Shown here in pieces: positions 1 to 32,984 of a stretch of DNA of 64,000 nt (position 1 is the first letter of the stretch; the number at the start of each line of letters is the position of its first letter). This stretch comes from Acanthochromis polyacanthus. Lineage: Eukaryota > Chordata > Actinopteri > Pomacentridae. The notes under the pieces are model-generated. The model was not told the DNA's origin. It was given only the letters and a program-made list of their open reading frames with translations, and did no database searches. Location of the stretch: assembly GCF_021347895.1 (NCBI RefSeq), contig NC_067132.1, positions 10,408,995 to 10,472,994 of the forward strand, written 5' to 3'. The position numbers and the translations under genes were made by a program.

Positions 1-30
1 TGGCAAATGGAAAGTACGGGTCCGTACCTC

Positions 31-140
31 TAGCAACTACCTTTCTGATTAATTTAATGTTATCTTCGTTGAAAAAAACTCATTTTCTTTCAAAAATTAA
101 GACATTTCTAAGTGACCCCAAACTTCTCAATAGTAATGTA
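31..140 (+). mobile_element. Tc1-like MITE, right-end fragment
   Basis: The segment contains the end wording acatttctaagtgacccc shared with the longer copies near 36.4, 50.4, 59.0 and 62.0 kb. Only the right half is present. Confidence 0.7.
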
Positions 141-379
141 TGTACAATGCATCCATTTTTGCCCCAGTCATGGCAACACCTGTGGGCATTTTTTAAAATG
201 TTGTACATATTTATTCTAGCATAATATGCAATTAAAGAAATGTAATACATGCTTTATGGCATTGTAACTGTGATAAAATTAGGTCAGTAGAGTAACTACA
301 GTTTATTTGTCTGGCATCTTTCACAGCAGTAACTAACAAAATGCTTATAAAATAAAATCAACGTAAGATTTATACAGTA

Positions 380-545
380 AGAAAGACATTTTTGAGTTTT
401 CTCTACTTGTAGCTAAGGTTGTTCTGTTTCCATAGAGGTTCCAGACTTTCTATTGCAGTAAAAAATGAAGTGAGTAAAAATGTGATAGAAGCAGAACACT
501 CAAACTGCTTGGTTCAGAGGGTTAACACTGCTTTAAAAAAAAAAA
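380..545. repeat. Dispersed repeat, copy 1
   Basis: Shared wording (ctacttgtag, then a tail of gcagtaaaaaatgaagtgag and gtaaaaatgtgat) recurs at 11340-11500 in the same orientation and at 15545-15680 inverted, all within pfkp introns. The family was not identified. Confidence 0.5.
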
Positions 546-739
546 AGTCTAACTTTGTGAAATGTCTGTAACTGACTCCTCTCTTCCTTGCGTCTACTTA
601 CATCTATGTGGAAAGAGACTAAGACACAATGAGAGGAAGTGAGGAAAGGAACTGAAAGTGTACAAAGTGAGAAAAGAGAAGAGGAAATCGAGTTTCTACA
701 GCTTTAGTACAGACTGGTATGTGTGTGGTAGTGTGTTAC

Positions 740-21348
<20,609 letters not shown>

Positions 21349-21640
21349 TTTCACAGCAATATCTTCAGCGTATAACCCAGTCCAGCCGGTTAAAACAGAA
21401 ACACCGGGGGGTCCACAACAGTTCAAAATGTGCTATGAATGATGAAGGGCAACTGTCGTCGGCCCCTCTATCTACGAACGCCCGCTATCCTCACCTCACT
21501 TTCTCCCTGTTCCGCATCGAGTCGCTGATTTGCATAGCCTGAGCGGGAGGGAGTGAGTGACGTGACTGCGGACCAATCAGATGTTAGTTTTAATCGCCTT
21601 CTTTTGATTTTCAACCAATAAGAGGAAAGGCAGTTCATAT
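21349..21640 (-). promoter_or_regulatory. pfkp: Probable pfkp 5'UTR and proximal promoter
   Basis: Just upstream of the start codon the sequence is richer in G+C and CpG than the surrounding AT-rich DNA. Two CCAAT boxes (21573-21577 and 21615-21619, on the plus strand) lie 42 bp apart. A CRE-like TGACGTGA lies at 21558-21565 and an octamer ATTTGCAT at 21528-21535. No clear TATA box is seen. The transcription start cannot be placed, and a 5' non-coding exon is possible. The assignment rests on position and motif clustering. Confidence 0.55.
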
Positions 21641-21659
21641 GTCGGTGGGTCAGCATTAG

Positions 21660-22640
21660 AAGATGTCAGTGTACTTCCAGTTTTTAATCACTGATATGTA
21701 AAGCCACATTAATAACGAAGCTTAATTTAATGAATACGCCTTTATTAATATTATTTTTTAATATTTGTAGTAGTGGTAGTCCATGTAATTATCACGCAGT
21801 ATGATCGTCTTGTTCCCCAGCTGCTATTTCTTATGCGTTGTTGCCGGTTATTTATGTGTATTCCCATGGTGCAAATTTCAAGAGGGGTCCCTTCAATATG
21901 TAAAACATTCGCATTTCTCCCCCCTCCAATCAAAACAAGACAGGACCAAGTGACTTTCATTATTTTCTTGAATATGTCAGGCACATTTATGTGTGATATG
22001 GTATGGATATACAAAAAGATTTAAGCATCAGCAGGAACCTTGCTGAAACACATTTGATCCGCCAAACTGCAAGTGTTTATAATGGAAATAAAATAACATG
22101 GAAAAGTACCACATGCATGCTTTAAAGAGGTCGCACAAGACACAAAAGAAAACAGGTGAGTAAATGCAGCCTCGGTCATGTATTTCATAGCACAGGCACT
22201 TCATGATACAGGAACATTTTTTTCCCTACAATAATGAGTCTAGATATTGATTCTGTGCTTTACATTAACGACAGACTGTGTTTTACAAACCCTTTATAGA
22301 CTTACTACACCTTACTGTTGGCATAGAACACTTTTTATTTATCTTCATACACTCAATACATACTACTGGCAACACTTTTTAATCTTTCAATCTTTGAGTT
22401 ACTGTTTATTCCTTGTATGTGAAAACCTACTGGTGACAACTCCTTTCTGATTCTGATTCAAATACCTGACTTTTGTGTTTTCCTATCAATAAATAGCATG
22501 TCCAGCATAAAGTGATGCAGAACAGGCACACAGTGATATTGAAAAATTCACCAGAATACTGCAGGAAGTACAGTTTTTGACCCCCAGACCCCATGATTAT
22601 TGTGTCACCCCGAATGTTCAGATGATGTCTAAGCCAATGT
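21660..22640. other. Region upstream of the pfkp promoter
   Basis: The region is AT-rich and no gene was recognised. The stretch 22360-22510 resembles 24405-24620 (ctggcaac, then cctttctgattctgatt, then aataaatag and gtccagca) and looks like a LINE 3' tail. Confidence 0.5.
22360..22510 (+). repeat. LINE-like 3' tail fragment, copy 1
   Basis: A direct relative lies at 24405-24620. Both have ggcaacatttttaatctt-like wording, an aaaacctact block and ctttctgattctgatt near the end, typical of the 3' end of a fish non-LTR element. The exact family is not determined. Confidence 0.5.
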
Positions 22641-22654
22641 GCATTCTTGTGTTT

Positions 22655-22855
22655 TTTTTGGGGGGGGGTCTTTTTCACCTTTTATTATATAGGACAGTGG
22701 CAAGAGAGAGACATGAAATGTAGGGAGAAGAATGGGGGAAAGACATGCAGCAAATGGCCAAGGGTCAGACCTGAACCCATGCCCACTGCATCAGGGACGA
22801 TAGCTCCTGTTTATATGTCACCTAATCCAACCAGTTGAGCTACCAGGGCGACCCT
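22655..22855 (-). mobile_element. tRNA-derived SINE, second copy
   Basis: Read on the minus strand it starts ggtcgccctggtagctcaac and continues through a B-box-like stretch to ttgctgcatgtctttcccc. It is the same family as 16671-16855 but more diverged. No clear target-site duplication was found. Confidence 0.75.
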
Positions 22856-23930
22856 TAACTGTGTGTGTGTTTTTTTGTTTGTTTTTTTAGAAGTATTCCA
22901 ATTCTTCTTCTTCTCTTACTGTATGTTATCAGACCCTACATTATGTTTACACCTTCAAAACACAGCTGGACTCTTTTCAGAAACCAGATTGCTTGGTTTT
23001 GTTTAATGGTGAGCGATGCCTGATGGTCGTATTCATAACTGCATCACTGAAACTACCTGCTGTAGCCTTGTCATTACTGCCTTGCTTCCAGGTAGCCCTT
23101 TGATGTGTTTAGATTTAGATTTTGGCTCACTGTCTCCATCATGTGGCTTAAAGCTCTAACTACAAACACACTGAACTGTTGCCTTGTCCAATGTGTTTAA
23201 TGCTCAAACACTATAAAAGTGCATCGGTAAAAGTGGCTGCTGATTTAGCATATATCATCAAAAGCTGAGTCATCATCATCACCAATGTCATTGTCTCTCT
23301 TCTCACATAGATTTGTCTAAATGTAACCACACTGTTCCCCATTTTCAGTTTTTGTTTCTTGGTGGACTTTAATACAACCACAAGCCTTTGTAGAATGAAA
23401 GGACCATGAGTAGAGCTGTAGAAATCTGGAAAAGAACAAAAACAAATAAACCAAAAAGCTAGAATGTGAACGTACAGGCCTCATCCTGCCAGTGTTAACC
23501 GGGCACTATAAGCTATAACTAAACAGGCTTTTCTGTCTCCACTGTCTGTTTGAAAGGCCTTTGTTTAACTGATAGTTCCTTTTTCAGTCTTTTTTGGAGA
23601 AACATTGAATGTGTGAATGTAATTTGATGACCTTAAATGGCTTCAACACCATATCCTGCTCTTATACTCTTACTTTAGATCCTTTCTGACATGCAGTTCT
23701 TTCTGATGGCAACTGAGCATGTCTGAACACACACCAGGCTCACTTTTCAGCAAAAATGACAACATCAATCTTGCTAGGTCTGACCCAGTAATATTCCACT
23801 TTCAACCTGGGGCAAGTCTGAGCTGTACCTGGTCACATTAATGGATAAAAACACACATAGGCAGCAATACTTTGAGTGGTGAAGTACAGTTACTGCAACT
23901 TATTACCGACTTATAACAGTGCTTCTTATT

Positions 23931-24170
23931 ACTCTGCCAAAGAGGCGGAGTTATGTGAACATTGGCATTGGTTTGTCTGTCTGTCTGTCTGTTAGCAACA
24001 TTACTCAAAATGATTAATGGATTTGGATGAAATTTTCAGGGAAGGTCAGAAATGACATAAGAACCGATTTAAAATTAAGTTTAGATCATGAATTTTCACT
24101 TCATTATGTGACTATGAGGAATTAGTTTGTTCAGATGAATAGTCGGTGGCACTAATTATATATATTTGAT
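23931..24170 (+). repeat. Dispersed fish repeat (tctg-run family), copy 1
   Basis: The copy reads tctgccaaagaggcggag, then gtctgtctgtctgtctg, then agcaacattactcaaaatga and ggatttggatgaaattttca. Inverted relatives lie at about 38100-38440 and 51530-51770. Confidence 0.65.
24098..24165 (+). repeat. Short direct repeat, copy 1
   Basis: The block cttcattatgtgactatgag and then gatgaatagtcggtggcact is repeated nearly exactly at 26398-26465. Confidence 0.6.
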
Positions 24171-24404
24171 AATTAATCAAATATATATTAAATACAGTAG
24201 TCCTATTTAATCTGTGGAGGCAAAAAAAAACATATATAATGTTTATTTGGCGCTCAAGTGTGTGGTGTTTAAGCTAACTTGGCAGTGATGTGGCTTATAG
24301 TCTGAATCCATAAGTTTTTAAAGATTTCCAACGTTTGAAATGATGTAGTGACTGAGCAGGTTTGGAAGACTATTGCACTCTCTAAGTGCTTTTCTAGTTT
24401 ATCA

Positions 24405-24620
24405 TGTTACACTTATTACATACAGCTGGCAACATTTTTTAATCTTTTCATCTTTATGTTGCTGTTTATGGTACTTGCACTAAAACACCAAGTCAAATTC
24501 CTTTTATGTCAAAACCTACTCGGCAATAATTCCTTTCTGATTCTGATTGAAATGGATGAGTTTTTTTATTTTTCTAGAAATAAATAATATGTCCAGCAAA
24601 AAGCCATGCAGAACAGAGCC
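24405..24620 (+). repeat. LINE-like 3' tail fragment, copy 2
   Basis: This is the counterpart of 22360-22510, with a better preserved tail region (acttgcactaaaacaccaag, then gtcaaaacctactcggcaat). Confidence 0.5.
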
Positions 24621-25329
24621 TCTCCAAAGTGAAATATTTGTGCACATGTGGAGTAACAGCACCAGTAACCTCATCTATGGCTTGTTTTTACAAATTTTCC
24701 CAAACATGGAGATGGAATCCATGGGCCAGAATCCAATGGTGAGTCACACTGTGTACTTTTCTGTACATCAGACATGGAATAAGGAGAGAATCACAGTTTA
24801 GTTTGTTGCTTCCAGTTGTTTTTAGAAGTCTGTCCTGCATTCCTATAAAATACCTGCATTATTTATTTACGCAAACCATACACAGCCTAGGCAGCTGGAC
24901 AATCTGATATACTGCTACTAGTTTAGATTTAATCTGCGGTTGTTATTGGAGTAATAAGTATTCTTGTCAAGAAAATTCTGACTTCTCCAAACAGATACAC
25001 ACAGTCATCTCTTAAGTCAAAGCAAAGTTTTACTTGTGCAAGGGATCACTTGAACAGAGCAGAGTCTGAACGACTGGCTGGCAATAGGTGGAAACAGTTT
25101 AGTCTTTAAGCAGGCACATAAACAAGTTGCATTGGTATTTTCAGTTTCTGAGCAGCCAGTTTCAACCGGCTGCTTGCAGGATCAACTTGTTATATTTCAT
25201 GGTCAGAGTTAGATCATGGAAATTTACTGGGTACATTGGGTTGTGTGGGTTCACAGTCACACAGTTATACAGTAGTTTGAAATCATAAAGAGCAACTAAT
25301 CATAACATTATTATAATTTTCTAACAATT

Positions 25330-25425
25330 CTCCAAAGTGTTTTTCCTTGGGATATATTGAAGAAATTTACCCAAAGTACTCATGTGAAGCTTGTTGTAGT
25401 GGTGTGTTTATATGTATAATATGTA
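25330..25425 (+). repeat. Local repeat, copy 1
   Basis: The wording ctccaaagtg, ttttccttgg, gaagaaatttaccca and ctcatgtgaagcttg recurs at 28105-28200 (same strand) and 29080-29145 (inverted). Confidence 0.6.
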
Positions 25426-26397
25426 CATCACTTAGTGTATTGTCTAATTTCTCCTTAATGACAAATATCTCGTACATGCCATGGTTTTCCCCTTCACAGT
25501 GGTGGGTATGCCTGAATGAGGCCATGAGAAACATCAATCTAATAATGATCCTTGAATGCCCTCTTCTTAACAAACACGTTATTCATTCCATGTCTGAAGA
25601 GGTCATTAGTTGTTCTTCATTCTGTCTCATTTTGTCAGCGCAAAATCCTGTAGTTGGTTCAAATCTCCTGTCATGAGCTGGATTTCTAAAGCCTGAAAAC
25701 ACCCATAAGAGGAAGTGTAAACGTCCAGTTCCCTCTCAGACCTCTTGAATTACGGTTTGCTAAAAGGTTAGTCTGCATTTTCTTCCGAATGATGCCAAAA
25801 AAACCCTGCTGTTCTGCCCTTTAACTTGCTAGCTGTAGTCAGATACAAGAAAAGTATTCATCCTTTCTGCCTGCATTGTAACAACATTTCTTTGAATGTC
25901 AAGTTCATAAAAGGTTTTCATTTGAAATCCTAGTACAACCTTTTATCAACACAAATCTGCGTCAAAGGCTTTTCCTCAGACTGAAACTGAAAAAAGTAGA
26001 GTTCAGACTGAAAATCAAGTCATTTCAAAGCCATCTATTATTGAAATAATCTGCCTGCTTGCCCTTGGCTGATGAGCTGGGAATAGTTCTGACAGTTTTT
26101 ATCCAGCGTGTCATTCAGACAAAGTCTGAGGATCAAATACAGTGAACGTGTATATGTGGCAATATCAATCATTTGAAAAATCTGGAGGTCACTGGCATAC
26201 ATATAAAGAGCCACAATTCATGTAAATGTTGGAAGCTTAAGGAAGGAATGTTCTTTCAAGGATTCAGCATTTATTTGGAGTGACCCACTGAGAGCAGTAT
26301 CACTGTCTTTTGTATAACATCACAAAGCAAAACCATACGTTTGAACAAGCAGGAATTTTTAAAGTCTCTGAAAGAAAAATGGAAATAATGTGGATTT

Positions 26398-26465
26398 TCC
26401 CTTCATTATGTGACTATGAGGAGGTAGTTGTTGAGATGAATAGTCGGTGGCACTAATTCCTCATT
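26398..26465 (+). repeat. Short direct repeat, copy 2
   Basis: This is a nearly exact copy of 24098-24165, 2.3 kb away. It may be part of a larger decayed element. Confidence 0.6.
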
Positions 26466-28104
26466 CGGTTTTCTATAGCTTTAGAGAAGAAGAGTCACAA
26501 GGTGTACCATTCAACCCTCAAATACTGAATAACAACAGCAAAAGGCAGAGCATAGGTCATTTGTTTAGTTTCATTATTAATTTCAGGACAGCTACAGCTG
26601 AACACTGATTGGATGTTTTTGTCTGCTATTGTTTTGTTGTCTCTCCAGCGGAAGAACATTCACATGCCTCAAAGGAGTCTGCCAGTGTTTCATCCTCAGC
26701 TCAGCGCAGACATTTTTTTTTGCCATATTTTGAGAGTCTACTCAAATGTTTTTATGTGCAAAAAGAAACTGCATATTTAAAGTGGCTAACTCCCCTGCTG
26801 CTCATGGATTCTCCATGAAAAGAGAAAAATATTCTTTCGGAAAAATGATTGCAAGTTTAAAGAAGACTTTTATTGGAAATGATGTGTCTTAGAAGTAATT
26901 TTTTTGTAATCTGATCATTGCATAATCACCAAATCTAATTTGTCTGTGTCAAAAATAATATTTCTACTGTGGCAAAGTGTAAATATACCAATGAAACATC
27001 ACAAATGACAAGTTCTCTATTATCCTCAAATGGTACTTGACTCTTTTTTTTTATCTCCTTCTCTGTGAGAGGGAATTGCTTCCTTTACATTAAGCGAGCG
27101 TCTTTCCCCTCAGGCGTTTACAGCAATCATATGGTCTCACTCCGCACACTCGCTGAGATGATGGCTTTGGTGGAAACTGCAGAAATGAAGCTAGCAGCTG
27201 GAGCCTCGACTTCAAGCCTCTTCATCTGTCTTTTATCTGTACTCATCATTTTGCCTTCAGCTCTTTGCTTCGTATAACATGAAAGCTGTGGGATGAAGTC
27301 ATCTGTTACAGTATGTCATTTGGATTCGGCTGTAAAATAAGCAGATGAAAGCGTTAATCCATGTGACTAATGAATGTAGCCTAAATACACAGCAAATGTT
27401 TTAGTTTTTAGTTGTGCAGCAGCGACGTACTGCATGCAAAGATTACTTGATTGCAGCCTACTGGAGGTATCCATTAAGGCATTAAGCGACAGATAGAATT
27501 TCCAACCTTCCAATTAAACTAATCACTTAGAAAAGCAGGAGAAACTCTAGTATTATCTCTCTTGTATAACCACGTAAACAGTGCAAAGAAAGCTCTGCTG
27601 GCTGGCAGCTTGCCTTCAGTGTTGTTTTCTCACGGTACCTGTACAGTAAGTAGATGTGCGGCTCACGTGGGAAACTGAATCTGTGTTACAGCCCGTTAGC
27701 TCCATCCTAGAAGCCTGTATTGGAAATGATGGCGAATGAGAGGAGAATGGTTGAATAAACTCCGCTGTAGAGAAATGAATGTGTTCATGTCGGGGTCATA
27801 GTAGCTGGGTAAGATTTGGGTGCAGATGTGACGTCTGAGCTGAAATGATGTGGCGGCCTGCAGGTAAAGCTCTCCAGGTGTGAGATGCTATGAAATACTG
27901 CTTCTACAAAGTCACAGCTCTCATGGGAGTCTGAGGTGACAGGAGTGTTGGAACAAAACACTGGAACAGACAAAAGAAGGAAAGACCCCCAGAAGAACTG
28001 CACTTTGACTTTCCTGTCAGGTCATTATTTTAGACTATTACATCTATATTAAGCAGCGTCTAGTGGTAAACCTGTTGTTGCTAAGCAGCCATTGCTGTTG
28101 TATT

Positions 28105-28310
28105 TTCGCTCCAAAGTGGTTTTCCTTGGACTATGTTGGAGAAATTTACCAGAAGTCCTCATGTGAGGTTTGCTGTAGTGGCATGTTAATTAGTATTTCC
28201 ATATATGTTGGGCTTACCAACACAGAGTGTGTCTGTGAAGATGAGCCGATCCAGAACATTTACAGAGTAAAACTTTTCATACAGCTGGTCAGACAGTTGG
28301 GATGTAAATG
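28105..28310 (+). repeat. Local repeat, copy 2 (longest)
   Basis: This copy matches 25330-25425 in its first part. It also matches inverted 29010-29145 over its whole length, including cagaacatttaca and gtcagacagttgggatg. Confidence 0.6.
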
Positions 28311-28887
28311 CAGTGTGTAAATACAGTGAGTCAGATCCTCACAAGAACAACAGTAATTCTTAGTCCTGGGATACCTAGTCATCCCTGGGAGAGCGAATCA
28401 TATCCCTTAATGCTTAATTTTCTTTCTTTTTTCTTTTTTAATACAATATTTAACCTCCCCTTGTTCACAATCACTTCAAGAAAACTTATTTCAAAACATG
28501 GACGGTGTCAGCTTCTTTGAGACTACAGTTCCACAGACCTCCAACAACGCACAATGACAGTAACTGAGTTTTCAAAAGGATCCCTTACCTCAATACAGTT
28601 TTGGAATGATGAGCCACTCGGGTGTCCCTGGTCTTGGAAAGAGTCTCCTCTGAAATATATTGCCCTCCAGGTCATGGCACCATATATCGATGAAGAAAAT
28701 AGCACATCTTTCGCTAAAGACACATTGTAGTGTAGTTCCAGTACCCACTGTTAGTCAATTCTTTTACCTGTTGTTTGCTACTGTTTGCCAGATTTCTTGA
28801 TTCTAACACATTTTGTTCTTTGTTCTCTTACCCTTTGTCATTAATTAGCAAATATACGCGAAGCAACCACTATTCTTTTCTGTATTT

Positions 28888-29005
28888 ACATGGTAAATGG
28901 TAAATGGTCTGTATTTATATAGTGCTTTACTATACCTGAAACGATAACCAAAGTTCTTTACATTATGCATCACATTCACCCATTCACACACACACATTCA
29001 CATAC
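28888..29005 (+). repeat. Common fish repeat fragment
   Basis: The wording tggtctgtatttatatagtg and then cattcacccattcacacaca is typical of an abundant teleost interspersed repeat. The family name was not determined. Confidence 0.6.
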
Positions 29006-29009
29006 ATAT

Positions 29010-29145
29010 TATACCCTCCCAACTGTCTGACCAACTATAGAAAATGTGTAAATGTAAATGTTCTGGGTTGGCTTGCCCTCTAATAAACACCCCACTGCAG
29101 CAAACTTCGCATGAGGACTTTGGGTAAATTTCTTCAGCAGGTATC
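29010..29145 (-). repeat. Local repeat, copy 3 (inverted)
   Basis: This is an inverted relative of 28105-28310. It includes cccaactgtctgaccaacta and tgaggactttgggtaaattt. Confidence 0.6.
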
Positions 29146-30094
29146 ACAGTTCTGTATATTCTGTACACTACTTCTAAAATACAACACTTCTTGTGTGTCA
29201 GCTGATTATTTACTTCCAAGAAAGAGCTACCAGACACTGTATGTTTATAACTGCAAATTGAAAGTCAACTGCAGATTCACTGCAGATAGAATTATTATTT
29301 TGCTGAATGAACATGATGACAGAGTAAAATGTGCTCTCAACATAAAAACTGAATTGAAAGAAGCACTGTTTGTAGCCCTTCACCTGAAAAGTAAATCTCA
29401 CATTCCTTCATGAAAAAGATGATTTTCTTGTGATTGTGTGTTGTCAGGCATGTGACAGCTAATCGTGATTTAAGGATTTATAGGCTTCAAGCGCTAAACA
29501 TTCCAGAGTATTTATTTGTATTTGGTCTTTGGGGCTGATATGTGTCTTTCAAGCTGTGTTTTAAAGCAAAACTTAAAATTGTGTTGACATTCATTTGAAG
29601 ATTGAAGAGTTGTTTGAAATGCATGCACGTATGGAAACACGACAGATTTGGCAACATTAAGTCTACAGCGAGCAGAAACCTCTGGGTTGATAAATGAAGC
29701 CAGCTCAGAAGTGTTAAAACTGCAGTTCCTCAGACGTCCACTTGGGGTTAAATGAATCAATCCCATGTAAAAAGTCCAACTTTACAGCAAAAATAAACAT
29801 GTTTACAGTCAAGTACAATAATTTGTTTTGGTCTATATAGCTGATGTATCCATATCTGTTAAAATTGCACTAAAGCTAAAACGTATTCACAGTAAAGAGT
29901 AACAGGTGGGTACCATCATAAGACCATCCATGGCCCATCTCAGTCCCATTCATGTTCCAGCTCTTTGCTCATTTTTGAATTAGCCGGTAGTAAAATTGAG
30001 TCAGGCAGTAACAGCCGTGCTGTTGGAGCACTTTATAAACTCCGTATTTAAAAGGTGTTGCATAAATAAAGGTATTATAATTATTAGAAATGCC

Positions 30095-30190
30095 AACATT
30101 AGCATGCTAATATGCTCACACTGACGATGCTGATGATTAGCTGGTATATTGCATACAAAGTTGACCTTTGTAGTTAGCATGCTAATATTT
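30095..30190. repeat. agcatgctaat-type fish repeat fragment
   Basis: Repeated agcatgctaatatg and gttagcatgctaat blocks flank a gctgatgattagctggtata core, as in a widespread teleost repeat. Confidence 0.5.
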
Positions 30191-30779
30191 GATAGTTAAC
30201 AGTGAATACAGTAACAGTAACTCTAACTTTAGTCATTGATTGAAGCCCTAAAAACCAACCTCTGTATATCAAAGTTAAATATTCAGTAGTGTTTTGTCCA
30301 TAAAAATGTACCGCTACATGGTTGCCTTTTCTAGAATGTATGGATCTATAGTTCCTGCCTACATCTACACATACAAGTTGAAACTGGAAACCAGTTCTGA
30401 AGAATAGTGACACAGAAATTCCCAACCTGACAGAATTCATTCTTAATGTTTGTTATGTATCAAACCCCAGACGTCTAAATCTGTGTTTTTAGTCTGTGCT
30501 ACTGTGTACTATAGCTTCAAAGTAGAACATAAAAGTGGATCTACTCAGGGACGGCATTGCTTATTTTGCTAACTATATGTCCTTTAGTATACAAAAAACG
30601 CCATATGAGCATGTTAGTAATGTAAAAAATGTGATTTTTACTAAGAGTACTTAGTAATCTTACAAAAATTTCAATTCATTCAAATTACATGCCAAATCCA
30701 TTTTGCAATTACAGAAAAATTTCAGTGAAACACATGCATATATAAAGACATATATTACTGTACACTTGTACTCTCAGCA

Positions 30780-30990
30780 CTTAGAAAGTACAGAGACTAT
30801 ATATTTTTATTCTTTTTATTTTTATTCTTACTTTATAGTATTTGCACTACTGTCTTGCACTGTTTTGCACCCCAGTGAAGTGTGTTAAGCTGTTTATTTT
30901 GTGTGCTTATTTTATGTAATGCTTTGGCAATGCGAATGTGTGTTTGTCATGCCAATAAAGCTTCTTTGAATTGAATTGAATTGAATATTA
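30780..30990 (+). mobile_element. LINE 3' end fragment with TTGAA tail
   Basis: This is a 3'-UTR-like stretch with gtcttgcactgttttgcacc and catgccaataaagcttcttt, ending in gaattgaattgaattgaat. Its tail unit is the same as that of the L2-type element at 40690-44480, but the body differs. Confidence 0.55.
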
Positions 30991-31239
30991 AAGATGAACA
31001 ACAGAACAGCTTTCCAGAATCCATCAAGTATTTTGCTCTGTAAGTGCCAACTTTGTGTGCTAGATAAGTGGAATGCGTAGGAATCACCAACATTAGCAGC
31101 ATTTAGCCTCTGGGGACCTGAATATCTGCTTAGAAAGTCAGGGTAATTTATTTCATGGTTTCTGAGATATTCCAGTCTGAACCAATTAAAATGTGTAACA
31201 ATATACCCTCTAAATGAATCCATTATCAGGTATTAGTGA

Positions 31240-31640
31240 CTCGGTCTGAGGCTGATTGAGACCATCCCTCCCAGCAGAGGTCACTCATGACACCGTCTCA
31301 CATCCCAGAGGCCATCTGTCCCTGAAGGAGAAGCTCACTCTCTGTCAAATTACATTTCCTGCTTGTAATTGTACACCACAGACCTCGTCCCTTATTGCAT
31401 CGCTCATAGCTACTTGTATCCCAGGGGAAATCAGCAGCCAATTTGGACAGGTTTCTGCAATATAGGCCCGCATTGATTGTTTGTTTATTGGCTGCAGGTT
31501 GTCATTCAGATTGGTCCTTTTGTTGGGATGAGGTTTAAATAGATGTGGTGGCCCCAAGGGAGAGAGTTCAATTTCTATCCATCCCAGGAGAGGAACTGCC
31601 ACCTCAAAACTAACATGGCATGGAGCAAGTTAATTCAAGC
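31240..31640. promoter_or_regulatory. Repeat-poor candidate regulatory stretch
   Basis: This is unique-looking, moderately GC-rich sequence without microsatellites or named repeats, in a region otherwise full of decayed repeats. Open frames show no family resemblance. Conservation cannot be seen from one sequence, so this is only a candidate. Confidence 0.25.
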
Positions 31641-32980
31641 CTTTTTATTTTCTTCTTCAAAACAAAACCTTACTTAAACTAATTTTCAAAATGCTGCTTC
31701 TTAGCTCCGACAGATACAGAGCATCTACTGACCCTGTATGAGCCTGGAGGTCATCTTGGATCAGCAGATGTTTGTCTTCTGGTCATTGATTTGGGACTCA
31801 GGCCTCTCATGGTTTTGCAGTCCAGCCCTAAAACCTGCTCAGATCACTGTTTAGAAATCTTTTCTGTAAACACTCTTTTTTTTTTAAATTTATGTTTGAC
31901 TTTACTTCTTTTCATTCTTGTTTCCTGTTTATTCTTGCAAAGGTCTTTGTAATTTTGCTTAGAATCATTGTAAACAAATAAAGCTTAACATTGTTGTATT
32001 GGAAATATTATTAATTTCAATGTAATATTCATCCCGTTACTGACTTTTACCCATTTTTCTTGACTTGTTTCCCAGTAAAAAATGCATCATAATACCATTT
32101 CATTATTTAAATATCAGAAATAAAAAAACAGAAATGTATTCTCTGATATTTAGTCTTAATTTTTCTGTATGGAGAGAAAACCATCTCAAATCTGTAAGAT
32201 TTACAGGTGGTGATTTGTGAGTAATTTATGGAGTGGAAAAATGCATTTTCCAGCCCATAAAAAACAGTGGTGAGCTGAGCCAGTGTATTTTTTTTTTGAA
32301 AGAAACATGCATTTTTCAGCTTTTAAATGCACATGGACAAGGAAGCTTCACAAATATTCATATAAAGTAGCATATTTATCATCCACTGTATTTAACCATT
32401 GTGATGTCACCTCTTGGTTCGTGAATTATTGTTTTGAAGTCTGGAGTTTGTCTTGTTTTTTTTGGAACTGAGACATGACAAGAGATGGGTGGATTTGACT
32501 GAGAAATTTGTCTATTTTACTCCAGATAGGATCCCAATTTTCAAAATGAGCATTATATTATGTTGAAGGAGTTACTTAATACTAGCAATTAAGACCATAA
32601 ACTAATTAAGAAATATTTACTGGAGTAACAGATCAAAGGAGAAGTAGAGTCATTTTCTCTTAGACTTCTATCAGACTTTAGAAGAGTCGCCCCCTGGTGG
32701 CAAAAAAAACAGGTTCAAGACATTTTGGCTTCACTTTTCAGGCTATGTCCATCTTTTATATACTGTACAGTCAGTGGTATTTTTAGTGACAGAAAGCTGT
32801 TCAATGGGATGTTTTTACTCAGTATTATTGAATTTAAAGTTGGATTATATTTCGCTTTTTAAAATCTGTTTGGTCAAATTGGTTGTATTTGACACTAATT
32901 ACTTACTGGCAGATACCTAATAAGGCTTTAGCAAGTAATTCAGCTGTTTGTTTCAGCTAAAATCTAAACATTTTTGTGAT
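31640..32980. other. Intergenic AT-rich stretch
   Basis: No gene was recognised. A short repeat at 32678-32790 (cgccccctggtggcaaaa, then ttggcttcacttttcagg and ctgtacagtca) has an inverted relative at 37705-37830. Confidence 0.5.
32678..32790 (+). repeat. Short dispersed repeat, copy 1
   Basis: The copy shares cgccccctg, gcttcacttttcag and a gtccatcttttatatactgt block with the inverted copy at 37705-37830. Confidence 0.55.
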
Positions 32981-32984
32981 CTAT

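Larger units (their letters stand above)
1..739 (-). other. Part of pfkp intron after exon 17
   Basis: No coding exon is visible. The stretch holds a fragment of the Tc1-like MITE family (about 31-140) and one copy of a dispersed repeat (about 380-545) that recurs at 11340-11500 and, inverted, at 15545-15680. An A-run lies near 532-546. Confidence 0.6.
22860..30780. other. Intergenic, repeat-interspersed, no gene recognised
   Basis: No host exon could be supported. The contents are decayed dispersed repeats (described separately) and AT-rich sequence. The stretch 27060-27290 is less repetitive and more GC-rich, but its open frame has no family resemblance. Confidence 0.5.
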
